DNA from: Enhydrobacter sp.
GTDB lineage: Bacteria; Pseudomonadota; Alphaproteobacteria; Reyranellales; Reyranellaceae
Reading direction: 5' to 3'
Assembly: GCF_030246845.1 (NCBI RefSeq)
Contig: NZ_CP126889.1
Span: forward strand, 248,001-312,000
DNA: 64,000 nucleotides
Below are positions 8,435-16,311 of this stretch, in pieces. Position 1 is the stretch's first letter, and each line of letters starts with the position of its first letter. A program made the translations under genes and the position numbers. The notes under the pieces are model-generated. The model did no database searches and had not been told where the DNA came from. It saw nothing but the letters and a program-made list of their open reading frames with translations.

Positions 8435-8902
8435 ATGCACAAGTTCCTGCTGGCAGCCAATGCGGCCCTGTTTGCATTGGGAGCGGTTGCGGTTGCGCCT
8501 GCGCTTGCCCAGAACGCGAAGGCCGGCGGCAACGGCGTCAAGGAGGATCTGGGCGTGAACAATCGGCAGATCGTCGACAAGCCCGCGGGCGACCGGTCGG
8601 TCGTCCGGCAGCATGCGGGTCCGGGCAGCCACGACAACGTCCAGAGCGTGACGACGTCGTCGCCGGGCGCCGCGCCCAATACCGTGGTCCAGTCGACCGC
8701 CGGCGGCGGCAACGTGCAGACTGCGGTCCAGAACGGCGGCAGCGGCAACGTGGTGGTCCAGACGCAGCAGGGATCCGGCAACCGGCAGACGGTGATCCAG
8801 ACCGGCGATGGCAACCGCGCGGTCCAATCGCAGACCGGGGACAATCATTCAGGGGCGCTCGATCAGCACGGCGGAGAAACGAACATCCAGATTCAGAAAT
8901 AG
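8435..8902 (+). CDS. Third curlin-repeat secreted protein
   Basis: A 155-residue exported protein with signal peptide ending ALAQN. The C-terminal half has curlin-like units (TAVQNGGSGNVVVQTQQGSG, TVIQTGDGNRAVQSQTGDN). The N-terminal ~60 residues are non-repetitive. The ATG at 8435 is chosen for its GGGAGGAG ribosome binding site and immediate signal peptide. It is probably an alternative fibre subunit or nucleator. Last gene of the curli set. Confidence 0.8.
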   Translation: MHKFLLAANAALFALGAVAVAPALAQNAKAGGNGVKEDLGVNNRQIVDKPAGDRSVVRQHAGPGSHDNVQSVTTSSPGAAPNTVVQSTAGGGNVQTAVQNGGSGNVVVQTQQGSGNRQTVIQTGDGNRAVQSQTGDNHSGALDQHGGETNIQIQK

Positions 8903-8924
8903 GCCGCGCAGTTCCGCAAATTAC

Positions 8925-9049
8925 GCTCGACCGTGGCGACACGAAAGCTGCGGCCCACGAACACGGCCACCAACCGTTCGATCAGCGTCGATCTTGCCGG
9001 CATTCTTCCAGCCAGCGATGCTGAATACACCTTTCCCGCAAGTCACGCG
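8925..9049 (-). pseudogene. Decayed mobB fragment
   Basis: Aligns almost without gaps to positions 3926-4049 of the intact mobB on the same strand, covering the start of the gene through the P-loop. Reading the minus strand gives VFSIAGWKNAGK, then a one-base insertion; restoring frame gives STLIERLVAVFVGRSFRVAT, against TTLTERLVAELARRGWRVAT in MobB. It has no proper start or downstream part. It lies directly after the curli locus and touches the antitoxin stop codon, so it looks like a scar of a duplication or insertion. Confidence 0.8.
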
Positions 9050-9330
9050 GCTTCCAGCTCGACATGCACACGACGGCCAAGCGCCGTAGCGATATTCACC
9101 AGAGCATCGAGCGAGAAGCGCGAAATGCGGCCACGCAACAGGTCGTTGATGCGCGGTTGAGTGACGCCGCAATGCGCGGCAGCCTCGGCCTGCTTCCAAC
9201 CCTTCGCCTCGATGACCTCGGCGATCTGCATCATCAACTCCGCCCGCATGCGTAGATTGGCCGCTTCCTCGGCCGTATCGGCGACGGCATCCCACACGCT
9301 ATCGAAGGACTTGGATTTGGACCTGGTCAT
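9043..9330 (-). CDS. HTH-type (XRE) antitoxin of a HigBA-like pair
   Basis: A 95-residue protein with a helix-turn-helix in KGWKQAEAAAHCGVTQPRINDLLRGRI, typical of XRE/HigA-type antitoxins that follow phage Gp49-like toxins. It should neutralise the toxin and repress the operon. The ATG at 9330 overlaps the toxin stop by four bases, the usual arrangement for this family. The antitoxin is intact while the toxin gene is frameshifted. Confidence 0.85.
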   Translation of the reverse strand: MTRSKSKSFDSVWDAVADTAEEAANLRMRAELMMQIAEVIEAKGWKQAEAAAHCGVTQPRINDLLRGRISRFSLDALVNIATALGRRVHVELEAA

Positions 9331-9652
9331 CGGGCACCTCGTACAAGATCGGCGAAGCGGGACCGGGCAAGCTCGATGTCGCGCTTGCTGGTCGCCTGCG
9401 CCTTCTTCTGGAAGCAGTGCAGCACGTAGACGGCGTTGATCAGCCTTGCGGTATAGATCACTCGATAGGTTCCCGAGTCGTCCCATACCCTGATTTTCTC
9501 CACGCCTTTGCCGATGGAAGGCATTGGTTTGAAGTCATCGGCTGTTGTCCACGTTGCACCTTATCCAGTTGATAGCCCGCGTCCTGACGGGCGGCCGCTG
9601 GGAACTCGCGTAAACATCCGAGCGAGTCATCCAGAAATCGAAGGGCCCCCAT
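9327..9652 (-). pseudogene. Frameshifted HigB/Gp49-like toxin (RelE superfamily)
   Basis: Two frames together make one toxin of the expected ~108 residues. The first part (9652 to about 9540) reads MGALRFLDDSLGCLREFP through KVQRGQQP. The second (about 9539 to 9327) reads DDFKPMPSIGKGVEKIRVWD through RFADLVRGAR. Joining needs one extra G in CCG(G)ATGAC, so a single-base deletion lies at 9539-9541. The family cleaves mRNA at the ribosome. As written the gene makes either a truncated N-terminal product or, from the internal ATG at 9524, a 65-residue C-terminal piece. A sequencing error is possible. Confidence 0.8.
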
Positions 9653-9671
9653 TATATCCAATCGGATATAA
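9652..9671 (-). promoter_or_regulatory. Inverted repeat at the toxin start, probable operator
   Basis: TTATATCC-AATC-GGATATAA is a perfect 8-bp inverted repeat with a 4-base spacer, in an AT-rich patch overlapping the toxin start codon. HigA-type antitoxins bind such palindromes to autoregulate. On the minus strand it also contains TATAAT, a good -10 box. Confidence 0.6.
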
Positions 9672-9703
9672 AAGCCAACTCGCTCTGTTGCCCTGACCCA
9701 TTG

Positions 9704-10516
9704 TCACGCCGCGATCCGCTCCGGGTGGGTGTAGACGGTGAGGCGGCCGTCGCGGACGAAGGCGACCAGGGCAAGGCCCGCCTCGTCGGCGGTCTCGATG
9801 GCGAGCGAGGTGGGGGCCGAGACGGCGGCGATCGCCGCGGCGCCGAGGACGGCCGCCTTCTGCACCATCTCGTAGGAGCAGCGGCTGGTGACGACGACGA
9901 AGCCGCCTGCCGCCGGCGCTTCGCCCGATTTCGCCAGCGCGCCCGCGAGCTTGTCGAGCGCATTGTGCCGGCCGACATCCTCGCGCACCGCCACCAGCGT
10001 GCCGTCGGGCGCCGCCCAGCCGGCAGCATGGGTGGCGCCGTTCTCGCGGTTCAGCCGCTGGGCAGCCGGCAGCGCCGCCATCGCCCGGGCGATCGCCGCG
10101 CGCGACACCGGCGCGCGGGCGGCGACCGGCGGAACCGTGCGCAGGGCGGCCTCCAAGCTCTCGACGCCGCACAGGCCGCAGCCGGTGCGGCCGGCCAAAT
10201 TGCGCCGGCGTTCGCGCAGCACGGCGAGCCGGCTGGCCGCGATCTCCAGCCGCACCTCGATGCCGCGGCCGGCCGGCTCGACCTCGATGTCGTAGATCTC
10301 GGATGGCTTGTCGACGATGCCCTCGGTGAGCGAGAAGCCGCGCGCCAGGTCCTCGAGGTCGCGGGGCGTCGCCATCATCACGGCATGGCCGAGCCCATTG
10401 TAGACCAGCGCGACCGCGACCTCCTCGGCCACGACCTCGTCCGACGCCTCGTCGCCCGCGGCGGTGAGGCGATGGGCGGAGCGATGGATCGAGCCGCGAT
10501 CCTCGATGCCCTGCAC
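9704..10516 (-). CDS. fdhD: Formate dehydrogenase accessory sulfurtransferase FdhD
   Basis: A 270-residue FdhD. The sulfur-relay cysteines are in GRTGCGLCG (C113 and C116), and the conserved REDVGRHNALDKL and TSRCSYEMVQKAA motifs follow. FdhD moves sulfur from IscS to the molybdenum cofactor so that formate dehydrogenase becomes active. No formate dehydrogenase gene is in the window. mobB nearby belongs to the same cofactor pathway. The DUF992 gene ends only 7 bases before its GTG/ATG region, so the two may be co-transcribed. Confidence 0.93.
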   Translation of the reverse strand: MQGIEDRGSIHRSAHRLTAAGDEASDEVVAEEVAVALVYNGLGHAVMMATPRDLEDLARGFSLTEGIVDKPSEIYDIEVEPAGRGIEVRLEIAASRLAVLRERRRNLAGRTGCGLCGVESLEAALRTVPPVAARAPVSRAAIARAMAALPAAQRLNRENGATHAAGWAAPDGTLVAVREDVGRHNALDKLAGALAKSGEAPAAGGFVVVTSRCSYEMVQKAAVLGAAAIAAVSAPTSLAIETADEAGLALVAFVRDGRLTVYTHPERIAA

Positions 10517-10522
10517 CGCGGA

Positions 10523-10993
10523 TCAGGAACCGGCCTGCAGGGCCACTTCCGCGACGCCCTCGGCCAGATTGAGGCCGGCTCGCCCGGGGACCTGCACCGG
10601 CGCCAGCGCGATCATCTTGTTGGCATGATCGACCAGCATCGCGCGCTCGGGCGGGCGGCCCTCCACCAGGGGCGGCGTGCCGCGGCCGAACTCGCCCGCG
10701 AGTCCGCCTGCCTCGAGCGGCTCCGGCGCATAGACCAGCCACACGATATGGTGTGCCTGGTCGGCCAGGATGGCCTTGGCGCCGAAACGCTTGATCGCCG
10801 CGCGATAGGCCTCGGCCTTGCCGTCGCTGCGAGCGAACAGGCACTCGAGTTCGCGCGGCGCGCTACCGGCCAAGGTGCAGGTGAGCGAGCCCACATTGAC
10901 GCTCGACTCGCTCTCGGCATGAGTCTGGGCATAGAAGGCGGCGCCGCCTACCAGCGCCGCCGCGCCCAGCATCGCGAAGACCGTTCGCCGCAT
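10523..10993 (-). CDS. DUF992 exported protein
   Basis: A 156-residue protein with a signal peptide (MLGAAALVGGAAFYAQTHA). The pattern VGSLTCTLAG, ELECLFAR, IKRFGAKA, WLVYAPE and VQVPGRAGLNLAEGV matches DUF992, a family of small periplasmic proteins common in Alphaproteobacteria with no known function. Two conserved cysteines may form a disulfide. I chose the ATG at 10993, which begins the signal peptide. Confidence 0.8.
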   Translation of the reverse strand: MRRTVFAMLGAAALVGGAAFYAQTHAESESSVNVGSLTCTLAGSAPRELECLFARSDGKAEAYRAAIKRFGAKAILADQAHHIVWLVYAPEPLEAGGLAGEFGRGTPPLVEGRPPERAMLVDHANKMIALAPVQVPGRAGLNLAEGVAEVALQAGS

Positions 10994-11099
10994 TGCTTCC
11001 TCCGCCTTCCGACGAGGCTCCCACACGGCCAAACTACGCCCTCGCGACGATTTGTCCAAGGGCCTGAGGCCATGGCCTCCCCCTGGCGTCGGTGGAAGA

Positions 11100-11489
11100 T
11101 CAGGCCGTGGGCCGCAGCGAAACGGCGGCAGGCGCGCGGGCGGGACGGGCCGCCGGCGTCCAGGTGAGCAGCCGCCGCAGCAGCCAGATCGCCAGCCGCC
11201 GCACCGGACCCGGCGGCGCGAAGTGCGAGGCGAACTCGCGGTTGATCTCGAACGGCCGCCAGTAGGTCGCCTGCCACTCGCAATAGGCGGTGTGGAAGGC
11301 CCGGCTCTGCTCCGGCGAGGCGCGCAGCAGCGAGCAGTCGCAGGCCGCCTCGATGCGCACGTCGTCGTCGGCAAGGAAGCGGAATCTGTGCCGGCTGCTC
11401 AGGTGGTGCAGCGTGTTGTCGGAGAACTCGAACTCCTCGGGACGCGAACGCAGGGCGGTGATTGCCGGAGCAAGTTCCAGGTAGGTCAT
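11100..11489 (-). CDS. Hypothetical protein, 129 aa
   Basis: No family recognised. The protein starts MTYLELAPAITALRSRPEEF and has an acidic central part with two close cysteines (AACDCSLL) and a Trp-rich stretch (CEWQATYWRPFEINREF), followed by a basic, Pro-rich tail. There is no signal peptide; a possible weak amphipathic or membrane segment lies at VRRLAIWLLRRLL. An AGGAGTGC-like site precedes the ATG. Codon use matches the neighbours, so a real gene is likely. Confidence 0.65.
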   Translation of the reverse strand: MTYLELAPAITALRSRPEEFEFSDNTLHHLSSRHRFRFLADDDVRIEAACDCSLLRASPEQSRAFHTAYCEWQATYWRPFEINREFASHFAPPGPVRRLAIWLLRRLLTWTPAARPARAPAAVSLRPTA

Positions 11490-11883
11490 CGAAGCACTCC
11501 TGTCGTTACCGGCTGATCAACGCCGAACGGCCGCCTTTGGTTACGGCGGTCCGCCTTCTCCTTCGTGTTGGAAGTGGTGTCATCCGACGTACAGCCGTGT
11601 CATTCCGAGCGAAGGCAGGACTCCTCGGTCGGCATCGGCCAAGGATCCCTCGCTCCGCTCGGGATGACACCGTCTTCTGCAATCCAGGCCCTGACTGTTC
11701 CGGGCCGGGTCGCCTCGCGGCCATGCCGCGCTGGCGGCCATCCGTCGTGTGGTTGCGAACGCACGTCGTGTCATTCCGAGCGAAGCGAGGAATCCTCGGT
11801 GGTCGTCATCGGCCAAGGATCCTTCGCGATGCTCGGGATGACACCGTCGTCCACGAGCCATGCCCTACCTCTTCCGGGTAGGA
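11490..11883. repeat. Gene-free stretch with two paired family-1 repeats
   Basis: About 390 bases without a gene. Two paired family-1 repeats lie at 11598-11670 and 11768-11843, each with opposed half-sites (GTGTCATTCCGAGCGAAG and CGCTCGGGATGACAC) around a ~20-base centre. The two pairs share the centre TCATCGGCCAAGGATCC, so one was probably copied from the other. A short half-like GTGTCATCC is at 11577. Confidence 0.85.
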
Positions 11884-13218
11884 TCAGGTCCGCTTCAGGC
11901 CCTCGAGCTCGCTCGCCGCCCAGGCCAGGGTCTTCTCCATCGGCTCGCCCTTGAGCTGGCGGACGATCATCTGGCTCTGAAAAGCCTGCGCCCACATCTG
12001 CGCGGCGATCAGCGGCGGGGCCGGCGAGCAGACCACGCCCGCCTTCTGGTCGCCGCCCTTGATCGGGTAGTGGTAGAGCGTGCCTTTGGGCGGCCCCTCC
12101 TCCTCCCAGGTCTTGAAGTCGTTGAACTTCGGGTAGGGCGGGATGTCGTAGCCCTGGCTCGCCGCCACCTGCTTCTCGGCCACCGGGCGCATCGCGAGGT
12201 ACTCCAGCAGGCTCTTGGCCGCCGGCTTGTTCTTGGAGAAGCTCCACAGCCCGTAGAAGCGCGGCAGGACCGGGTTGAAGCGGCCCTTCGGCCCCTTGGG
12301 GAAGCCGATCGTCCAGCACTTCTCGGCGACCTGCGGCGCGTCGCGCTTGCTCACCGCCCAGGCGCTGGGCGGATTGAAGATCAGCGCCCCCTTGCCGGAC
12401 AGCAGCCACTTGTTGTTCGAGGCGTCGTCCCAGGCCGGCGCGTCGGCCGGACAGAAGGCGGCGAGCTTCTTGCCGTACTCGAGCACCTGGCGCACCGCGT
12501 CCGACTGCACCGTGATGTTGCCCTTGGCGTCCATCAGCTCGGCGCCGTAGGCCAGGAACAGGGCCCCGACCCACTGGTTGGTGTCGGTGGTGTTGCCGAG
12601 CGGCAGGCCGAAGCCGAAGCCCGCCTTCTGGCACTTCTCGGCCGCGACCAGGAAGCTGTCCCAGGTCCAGCTCGCGTCGTTGGGCGGCTTGCCGGCGGGG
12701 TAGAGCGCCTGCACGTCGACCCCGGCGTGCTCCTTCATCAGGTCGAAGCGCGTGCAGCAGCCCAGCAGCAGCGTGCCGCGCGTCATCGGCACGCCCGCCC
12801 AGCGGCCCTCGAACTTGCCGAGATACTCGACCGCGGGATCGATCGGGCCGTTCTTGGCCACGATGTTCTTCACCACGTCGTCGACCGGCTCCAGCCCGGC
12901 GCTGTACTGGGCCGCTTCCCAGTTGGTGAACTCCATGATGTCGTGGCCCGACTTGGCCTGCGATTCCGCCGCCAGCGTGATCAGGAGCTTGTTGCCCTGG
13001 CTGGTGATGTAGTCGACCTTGACCTCGACCTTCTCGCGATCGGCCCATTCCTTGATGATCGCCGACTGCACATCGTTGGCGCCGGGGACCCAGTGGTCCC
13101 AAAGCCCGATGCTCAGGCTACCGGCGGCATTCGCCCGGCGCACGAACGGCGCGCCGACCATCCCCGCGACCGCCGTCGCGGCCATCAGCCGCCGGCGCGA
13201 CAACTTCCCGACCCGCAT
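11884..13218 (-). CDS. ABC-type extracellular solute-binding protein, family 1
   Basis: A 444-residue periplasmic binding protein. The N-terminus has a twin-arginine signal (SRRRLMAATAVAGMVGAPF), and the mature part shows the type-1 (sugar/polyol) binding-protein fold, with GLWDHWVPGAND near the start and WNNKW-like hinge segments. It would capture a carbohydrate or similar solute for an ABC importer. No permease or ATPase gene lies next to it, so the partner must be elsewhere or the gene is an orphan. The ATG at 13218 gives the Tat motif at the very N-terminus. Confidence 0.85.
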   Translation of the reverse strand: MRVGKLSRRRLMAATAVAGMVGAPFVRRANAAGSLSIGLWDHWVPGANDVQSAIIKEWADREKVEVKVDYITSQGNKLLITLAAESQAKSGHDIMEFTNWEAAQYSAGLEPVDDVVKNIVAKNGPIDPAVEYLGKFEGRWAGVPMTRGTLLLGCCTRFDLMKEHAGVDVQALYPAGKPPNDASWTWDSFLVAAEKCQKAGFGFGLPLGNTTDTNQWVGALFLAYGAELMDAKGNITVQSDAVRQVLEYGKKLAAFCPADAPAWDDASNNKWLLSGKGALIFNPPSAWAVSKRDAPQVAEKCWTIGFPKGPKGRFNPVLPRFYGLWSFSKNKPAAKSLLEYLAMRPVAEKQVAASQGYDIPPYPKFNDFKTWEEEGPPKGTLYHYPIKGGDQKAGVVCSPAPPLIAAQMWAQAFQSQMIVRQLKGEPMEKTLAWAASELEGLKRT

Positions 13219-13335
13219 GACATCGCCTCCCCGGAAGGAACGCTGGTGCACGCAAAGCTACGAAGACTGACCAATTGTGACGCTGAGGGCGCGGAGCTTA
13301 GCCTCTTTGCCGCCGGCGCGCCACCGCTCCCGGAC

Positions 13336-13965
13336 TCACTTCAACAACCCTTCGGTGACGCCGTCGAACACGAACTGCATCGCCATGGCGGCGAGCAGCA
13401 GGCCGGAGATGCGGCCGACCACGTCGGTGCCGGTGACGCCCAGCAGGCGGGTGAGCCGCTCGACCATCGCGTAGGCCGCGAGCGTGATCGCGAGGCAGAG
13501 GGCCAGTACCAGCAGGATGCCGATCTGGAGGGCGAGACTGCTGCGGGCATTGCTCATCAGCAGGATCACCGCCATCAGCGAGCCGGGGCCCGCGATCAGC
13601 GGAAAGGCGAGCGGAAAGACGGTGATGTCGCGCGGCGGGCGCGCCTCGGCGCGCTCCTCGGGATTGAGCGCCGAGGTGCCGGGACTCGCCGTCATGAGAT
13701 TGACCGCCTCGAGGAAGAGCAGCACGCCGCCCGCCGTGCGCAGCGCCGGCAGCGAGACATGCAGCACCGCCAGCAGCCGCTCGCCGCCGAGCGCGAACAC
13801 GAGGAGGACGCTGCCCGCGATCGCCACCGCGCGGCGCGCCGTGCGCCGGCGGTCGGCCGGCGTCATGCCGCCGGTCAGCGTGCCGAACACTGGCGCCGTC
13901 TCGAACGGCCCGATCGTGACCAGCAGCGTCACGAAAGCGGAGAGGAGCGTCGCGGGATCGGGCAT
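13336..13965 (-). CDS. MarC-family integral membrane protein
   Basis: A 209-residue protein with about six hydrophobic segments. The features IGPFETAPVFGTLTGGM near the N-terminus and FPLAFPLIAGPGS in the middle are the MarC/UPF0056 signature. The family is widespread, lies in the inner membrane and has no established transport activity; the old link to multiple antibiotic resistance was not confirmed. The start is the ATG at 13965. Confidence 0.88.
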   Translation of the reverse strand: MPDPATLLSAFVTLLVTIGPFETAPVFGTLTGGMTPADRRRTARRAVAIAGSVLLVFALGGERLLAVLHVSLPALRTAGGVLLFLEAVNLMTASPGTSALNPEERAEARPPRDITVFPLAFPLIAGPGSLMAVILLMSNARSSLALQIGILLVLALCLAITLAAYAMVERLTRLLGVTGTDVVGRISGLLLAAMAMQFVFDGVTEGLLK

Positions 13966-14015
13966 CGGTCGCGATGCTAACGCCCCGCCCGGCAGCGACG
14001 TTTCCCCCCCCCTTG

Positions 14016-14168
14016 CTATCGCCGCGCGGCAAGGATCAGGTAGACGATGGCGAGCGCGATCACGGCCACGATCAGGGCGAGCCAGAAGCTGCCGCGCGGG
14101 CGGTCGGGTGCGGCGTCGCGGGCGGCATTGTCGGCCGGCCGGTCGGGTTTCCTGCGCGGGTCGGTCAT
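14016..14168 (-). CDS. Small single-pass membrane protein, 50 aa
   Basis: A short frame, too small for many gene finders. It has a charged N-terminus (MTDPRRKPDRPADNAARD), then one strong membrane helix (FWLALIVAVIALAIVYLIL) and an AARR end. The charge pattern predicts the N-terminus in the cytoplasm or a simple anchor. It sits 50 bases upstream of marC on the same strand and may be cotranscribed. Function unknown. Confidence 0.6.
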   Translation of the reverse strand: MTDPRRKPDRPADNAARDAAPDRPRGSFWLALIVAVIALAIVYLILAARR

Positions 14169-14473
14169 GTCCTTTCAACTCGGCAGACGAGCCGCACGTT
14201 GCCCATCGGCGCGCCATCGCGCTCGACGGCGAAAAATGTCGTTACGCGATGCAATGCGTCCGGTTCCCTGCCGCCGACAAAAATATCTCTGTGGAAATTC
14301 GGCGTGCCGCGGTGGCGGCGCGGCCGGTCCTTGGCCCAGCATCGACCCTTCCGCGAAACTCCCCTTGCTTTCGCGGGCAGGGCGCCAGCGCGGGCGAAGA
14401 CCTCGGGTGTGTGGGAACGCGCTGGCGCCTCACCTACGGTCCGCGCCTCGTCCAGGCCCGGTCGGGAGCGAAG
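14169..14473 (+). promoter_or_regulatory. Divergent intergenic region, with copy A of a direct repeat
   Basis: About 300 bases between the small membrane protein and the flavoprotein. An AT-richer patch (AAAAATATCTCTGTGGAAATT, about 14279-14299) could hold a promoter. A ~50-base stretch at 14407-14458 recurs after the flavoprotein at 15848-15900 with about 80% identity. No gene is visible here. Confidence 0.4.
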
Positions 14474-15823
14474 ATGCCCAGACAGTGCGATCTCGCGATC
14501 ATCGGGACCGGCACGGCGGCCTCGGTCGCCGCCTATCGCTGCCGTGACGCCGGATGGCGGGTCGTCGTCGTGGACCATCTGCCCTTCGGCGGAACCTGCG
14601 CACTGCGCGGCTGCGATCCCAAGAAGGTGTTGGTGGGCATCGCCGAGACGCTCGACCTCGACCGTCGAATGCGCGGCAAGGGCATCGCGGCGGGGGTACC
14701 CGCGATCGACTGGCCGGCGATGATCGCGTTCAAGCGCAGCTTCACGGACCACGTGCCGCACGACCGGGCCGAGGACTTCGCGAAGAACGGCATCGACGCG
14801 CTCCATGGCCGCGCCCGCTTCACTGGTCCGCGCACCATCGAGATCGACGGCGAGTCGATCGAGGCGCGATTCGTGCTGATCGCGGCGGGCGCGGTCCCCA
14901 TGCGGCTCGGGATCCCGGGCGAGGAGCACCTCGCCACCAGCACGGACTTCCTCGAGCTCGCGGCGCTGCCGCGCCGGATCGTCTTCGTCGGCGGCGGCTA
15001 TATCGCCGCCGAGTTCTCCCACATCGCCGTCCGGGCCGGCGCCGAGGTGACCGTCCTGGAGCAGGCCGACGACATCCTTCCGCAATTCGATCCGGACCTG
15101 GTCGGTCTCCTCAAGAGGAAATCCGCGAGCCTGGGCGTCGATCTCCGGCTCGGCACCAAGGTCGAAGCCATCGAGAAGACCGGCGGCACCTGTCGCGTGC
15201 ACCTCCGCTCGGGCGGCGCGCAGTCGTCGATCGACGCCGATCTCGTGGTGCATGCCGGCGGACGGGTGCCGGATCTCGGCGCGCTGAATCTGGCGGCGGG
15301 GCAGGTCGAGCAGGAGAAGAGCCGGCTGAAGCTGAACGAATTCCTGCAAAGCACGTCCAATCCGGCCGTCTATGCGGCGGGCGACGCCGCGTCGCGCGGC
15401 CCTCCGCTGACGCCGGTGGCGAGCCACGACGCCCGGGTGGCAGCCGCGAACATGTTGGAAGGCAACCGCGAGAGGCCGAACTATCTCGGCGTGCCGAGCG
15501 TGGTGTTCACGATCCCGCCGCTGGCGCGGGTCGGCCTCCTCGAGGCGGAGGCGCGGCGGCAGAACCGCCGGTTCCGCGTGCAGCACGAGGACACCTCGTC
15601 CTGGTACACGGCGCGGCGCGTCGCGGAGGACTGCGCCGGCTTCAAGGTGCTGGTCGAGGAAGGAAGCGATCTCGTTCTCGGGGCCCACCTCATCGGCCCG
15701 CACGCCGAGGAGGTGATCAACCTCTTCGCGCTGGCGATCCGGACGGGGCTCACCGCCACCCGGATCGGAGCGACCATCTTTGGCTATCCGACGTCGGCGT
15801 CCGACGTCGCCTACATGCTGTGA
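14474..15823 (+). CDS. Pyridine nucleotide-disulfide oxidoreductase (glutathione-reductase-like), Tyr in place of the catalytic His
   Basis: A 449-residue FAD/NAD(P) flavoprotein. It has the FAD-binding start LAIIGTGTAASVAA, a redox-active disulfide C42-x4-C47 (GGTCALRGCDPKK), a second dinucleotide fold (IVFVGGGYIAAEFSHI), and the ATG-like AAGDAA FAD motif. In glutathione or lipoamide reductase the C-terminus carries an HPT...E catalytic dyad; here it reads FGYPTSASDVAYML, so the base is tyrosine and the glutamate is missing. It therefore belongs to the poorly studied class-I branch with YPT, whose disulfide substrate is unknown. Start chosen at the ATG after GGGAGCGAAG. Confidence 0.85.
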   Translation: MPRQCDLAIIGTGTAASVAAYRCRDAGWRVVVVDHLPFGGTCALRGCDPKKVLVGIAETLDLDRRMRGKGIAAGVPAIDWPAMIAFKRSFTDHVPHDRAEDFAKNGIDALHGRARFTGPRTIEIDGESIEARFVLIAAGAVPMRLGIPGEEHLATSTDFLELAALPRRIVFVGGGYIAAEFSHIAVRAGAEVTVLEQADDILPQFDPDLVGLLKRKSASLGVDLRLGTKVEAIEKTGGTCRVHLRSGGAQSSIDADLVVHAGGRVPDLGALNLAAGQVEQEKSRLKLNEFLQSTSNPAVYAAGDAASRGPPLTPVASHDARVAAANMLEGNRERPNYLGVPSVVFTIPPLARVGLLEAEARRQNRRFRVQHEDTSSWYTARRVAEDCAGFKVLVEEGSDLVLGAHLIGPHAEEVINLFALAIRTGLTATRIGATIFGYPTSASDVAYML

Positions 15824-15893
15824 GCCCGCGCGGGCAATGGACCGTGGGCGTGTGGGAAGGCGCCGGCGCTTCACCCACGGCCCCGCGCCAGCG

Positions 15894-16079
15894 TCAGGCC
15901 AGGAACGCCATTGCGATCGCGAGCAGGATCGCCACGCCGGAAACGAGACGGCGCGCCGCCGGCGATCTCAGCGCCGCGCCGAGCGCGCGCGCCCGTGCCT
16001 GGCGGGCTGCCGCCATCGCCGATCCGACGGCGTCGTTCGACGAAGCGCCGACGAGCGGCGCGAAGAGCCATGTCCGCAT
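15894..16079 (-). CDS. Hypothetical small protein with C-terminal membrane helix, 61 aa
   Basis: Starts MRTWLFAPLVGASSNDAVG, has an Arg/Ala-rich middle, and ends in a hydrophobic segment (LVSGVAILLAIAMAFLA). It may be a tail-anchored or single-pass protein. The start at 16079 has a weak GCAAGG site. No family recognised, and longer upstream extensions are possible. It lies convergent to the flavoprotein gene. Confidence 0.4.
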   Translation of the reverse strand: MRTWLFAPLVGASSNDAVGSAMAAARQARARALGAALRSPAARRLVSGVAILLAIAMAFLA

Positions 16080-16311
16080 CCTTGCTGCCTGCTGCCTGTT
16101 GCACCAAGAGTAACGCCACGGCCCCGCTTCCCCGGGGAGGTTGGCGGCGCGCAGGCTGCCGCGCGAGCCGCCGGTCGTCACGCCGGCAATGCTCGGCCCC
16201 CGGCTGCGGATTTGCCGGTTGCGGCCCCGCGCATCCTCCTCACGCAATCGTAAACGACCGTGAGGTGCCTCGGCTGGCACACTCCCGGCCCGTCACCCCG
16301 GGAGGACATCC
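16080..16311. other. Divergent intergenic region without recognised features
   Basis: About 230 bases between the 61-aa gene (minus) and the 196-aa exported protein gene (plus). The only promoter-like part is around 16240-16262 (ACGCAATCGTAAACGACCG). I see no repeat or RNA gene. Confidence 0.4.

Noticed and set aside
8921..9295. A 124-residue minus-strand frame over the mobB fragment and antitoxin
   Set aside because: Only the part resembling MobB is meaningful, and it is frameshifted; the rest is the wrong frame of the antitoxin gene.
9530..9545. Programmed frameshifting in the toxin gene
   Set aside because: No slippery heptamer or downstream structure is seen at CCGATGAC; a plain one-base deletion explains it.
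14407..14458. The repeat near the flavoprotein as part of repeat family 1
   Set aside because: It shares no half-site with GTGTCATCCC and is not palindromic.
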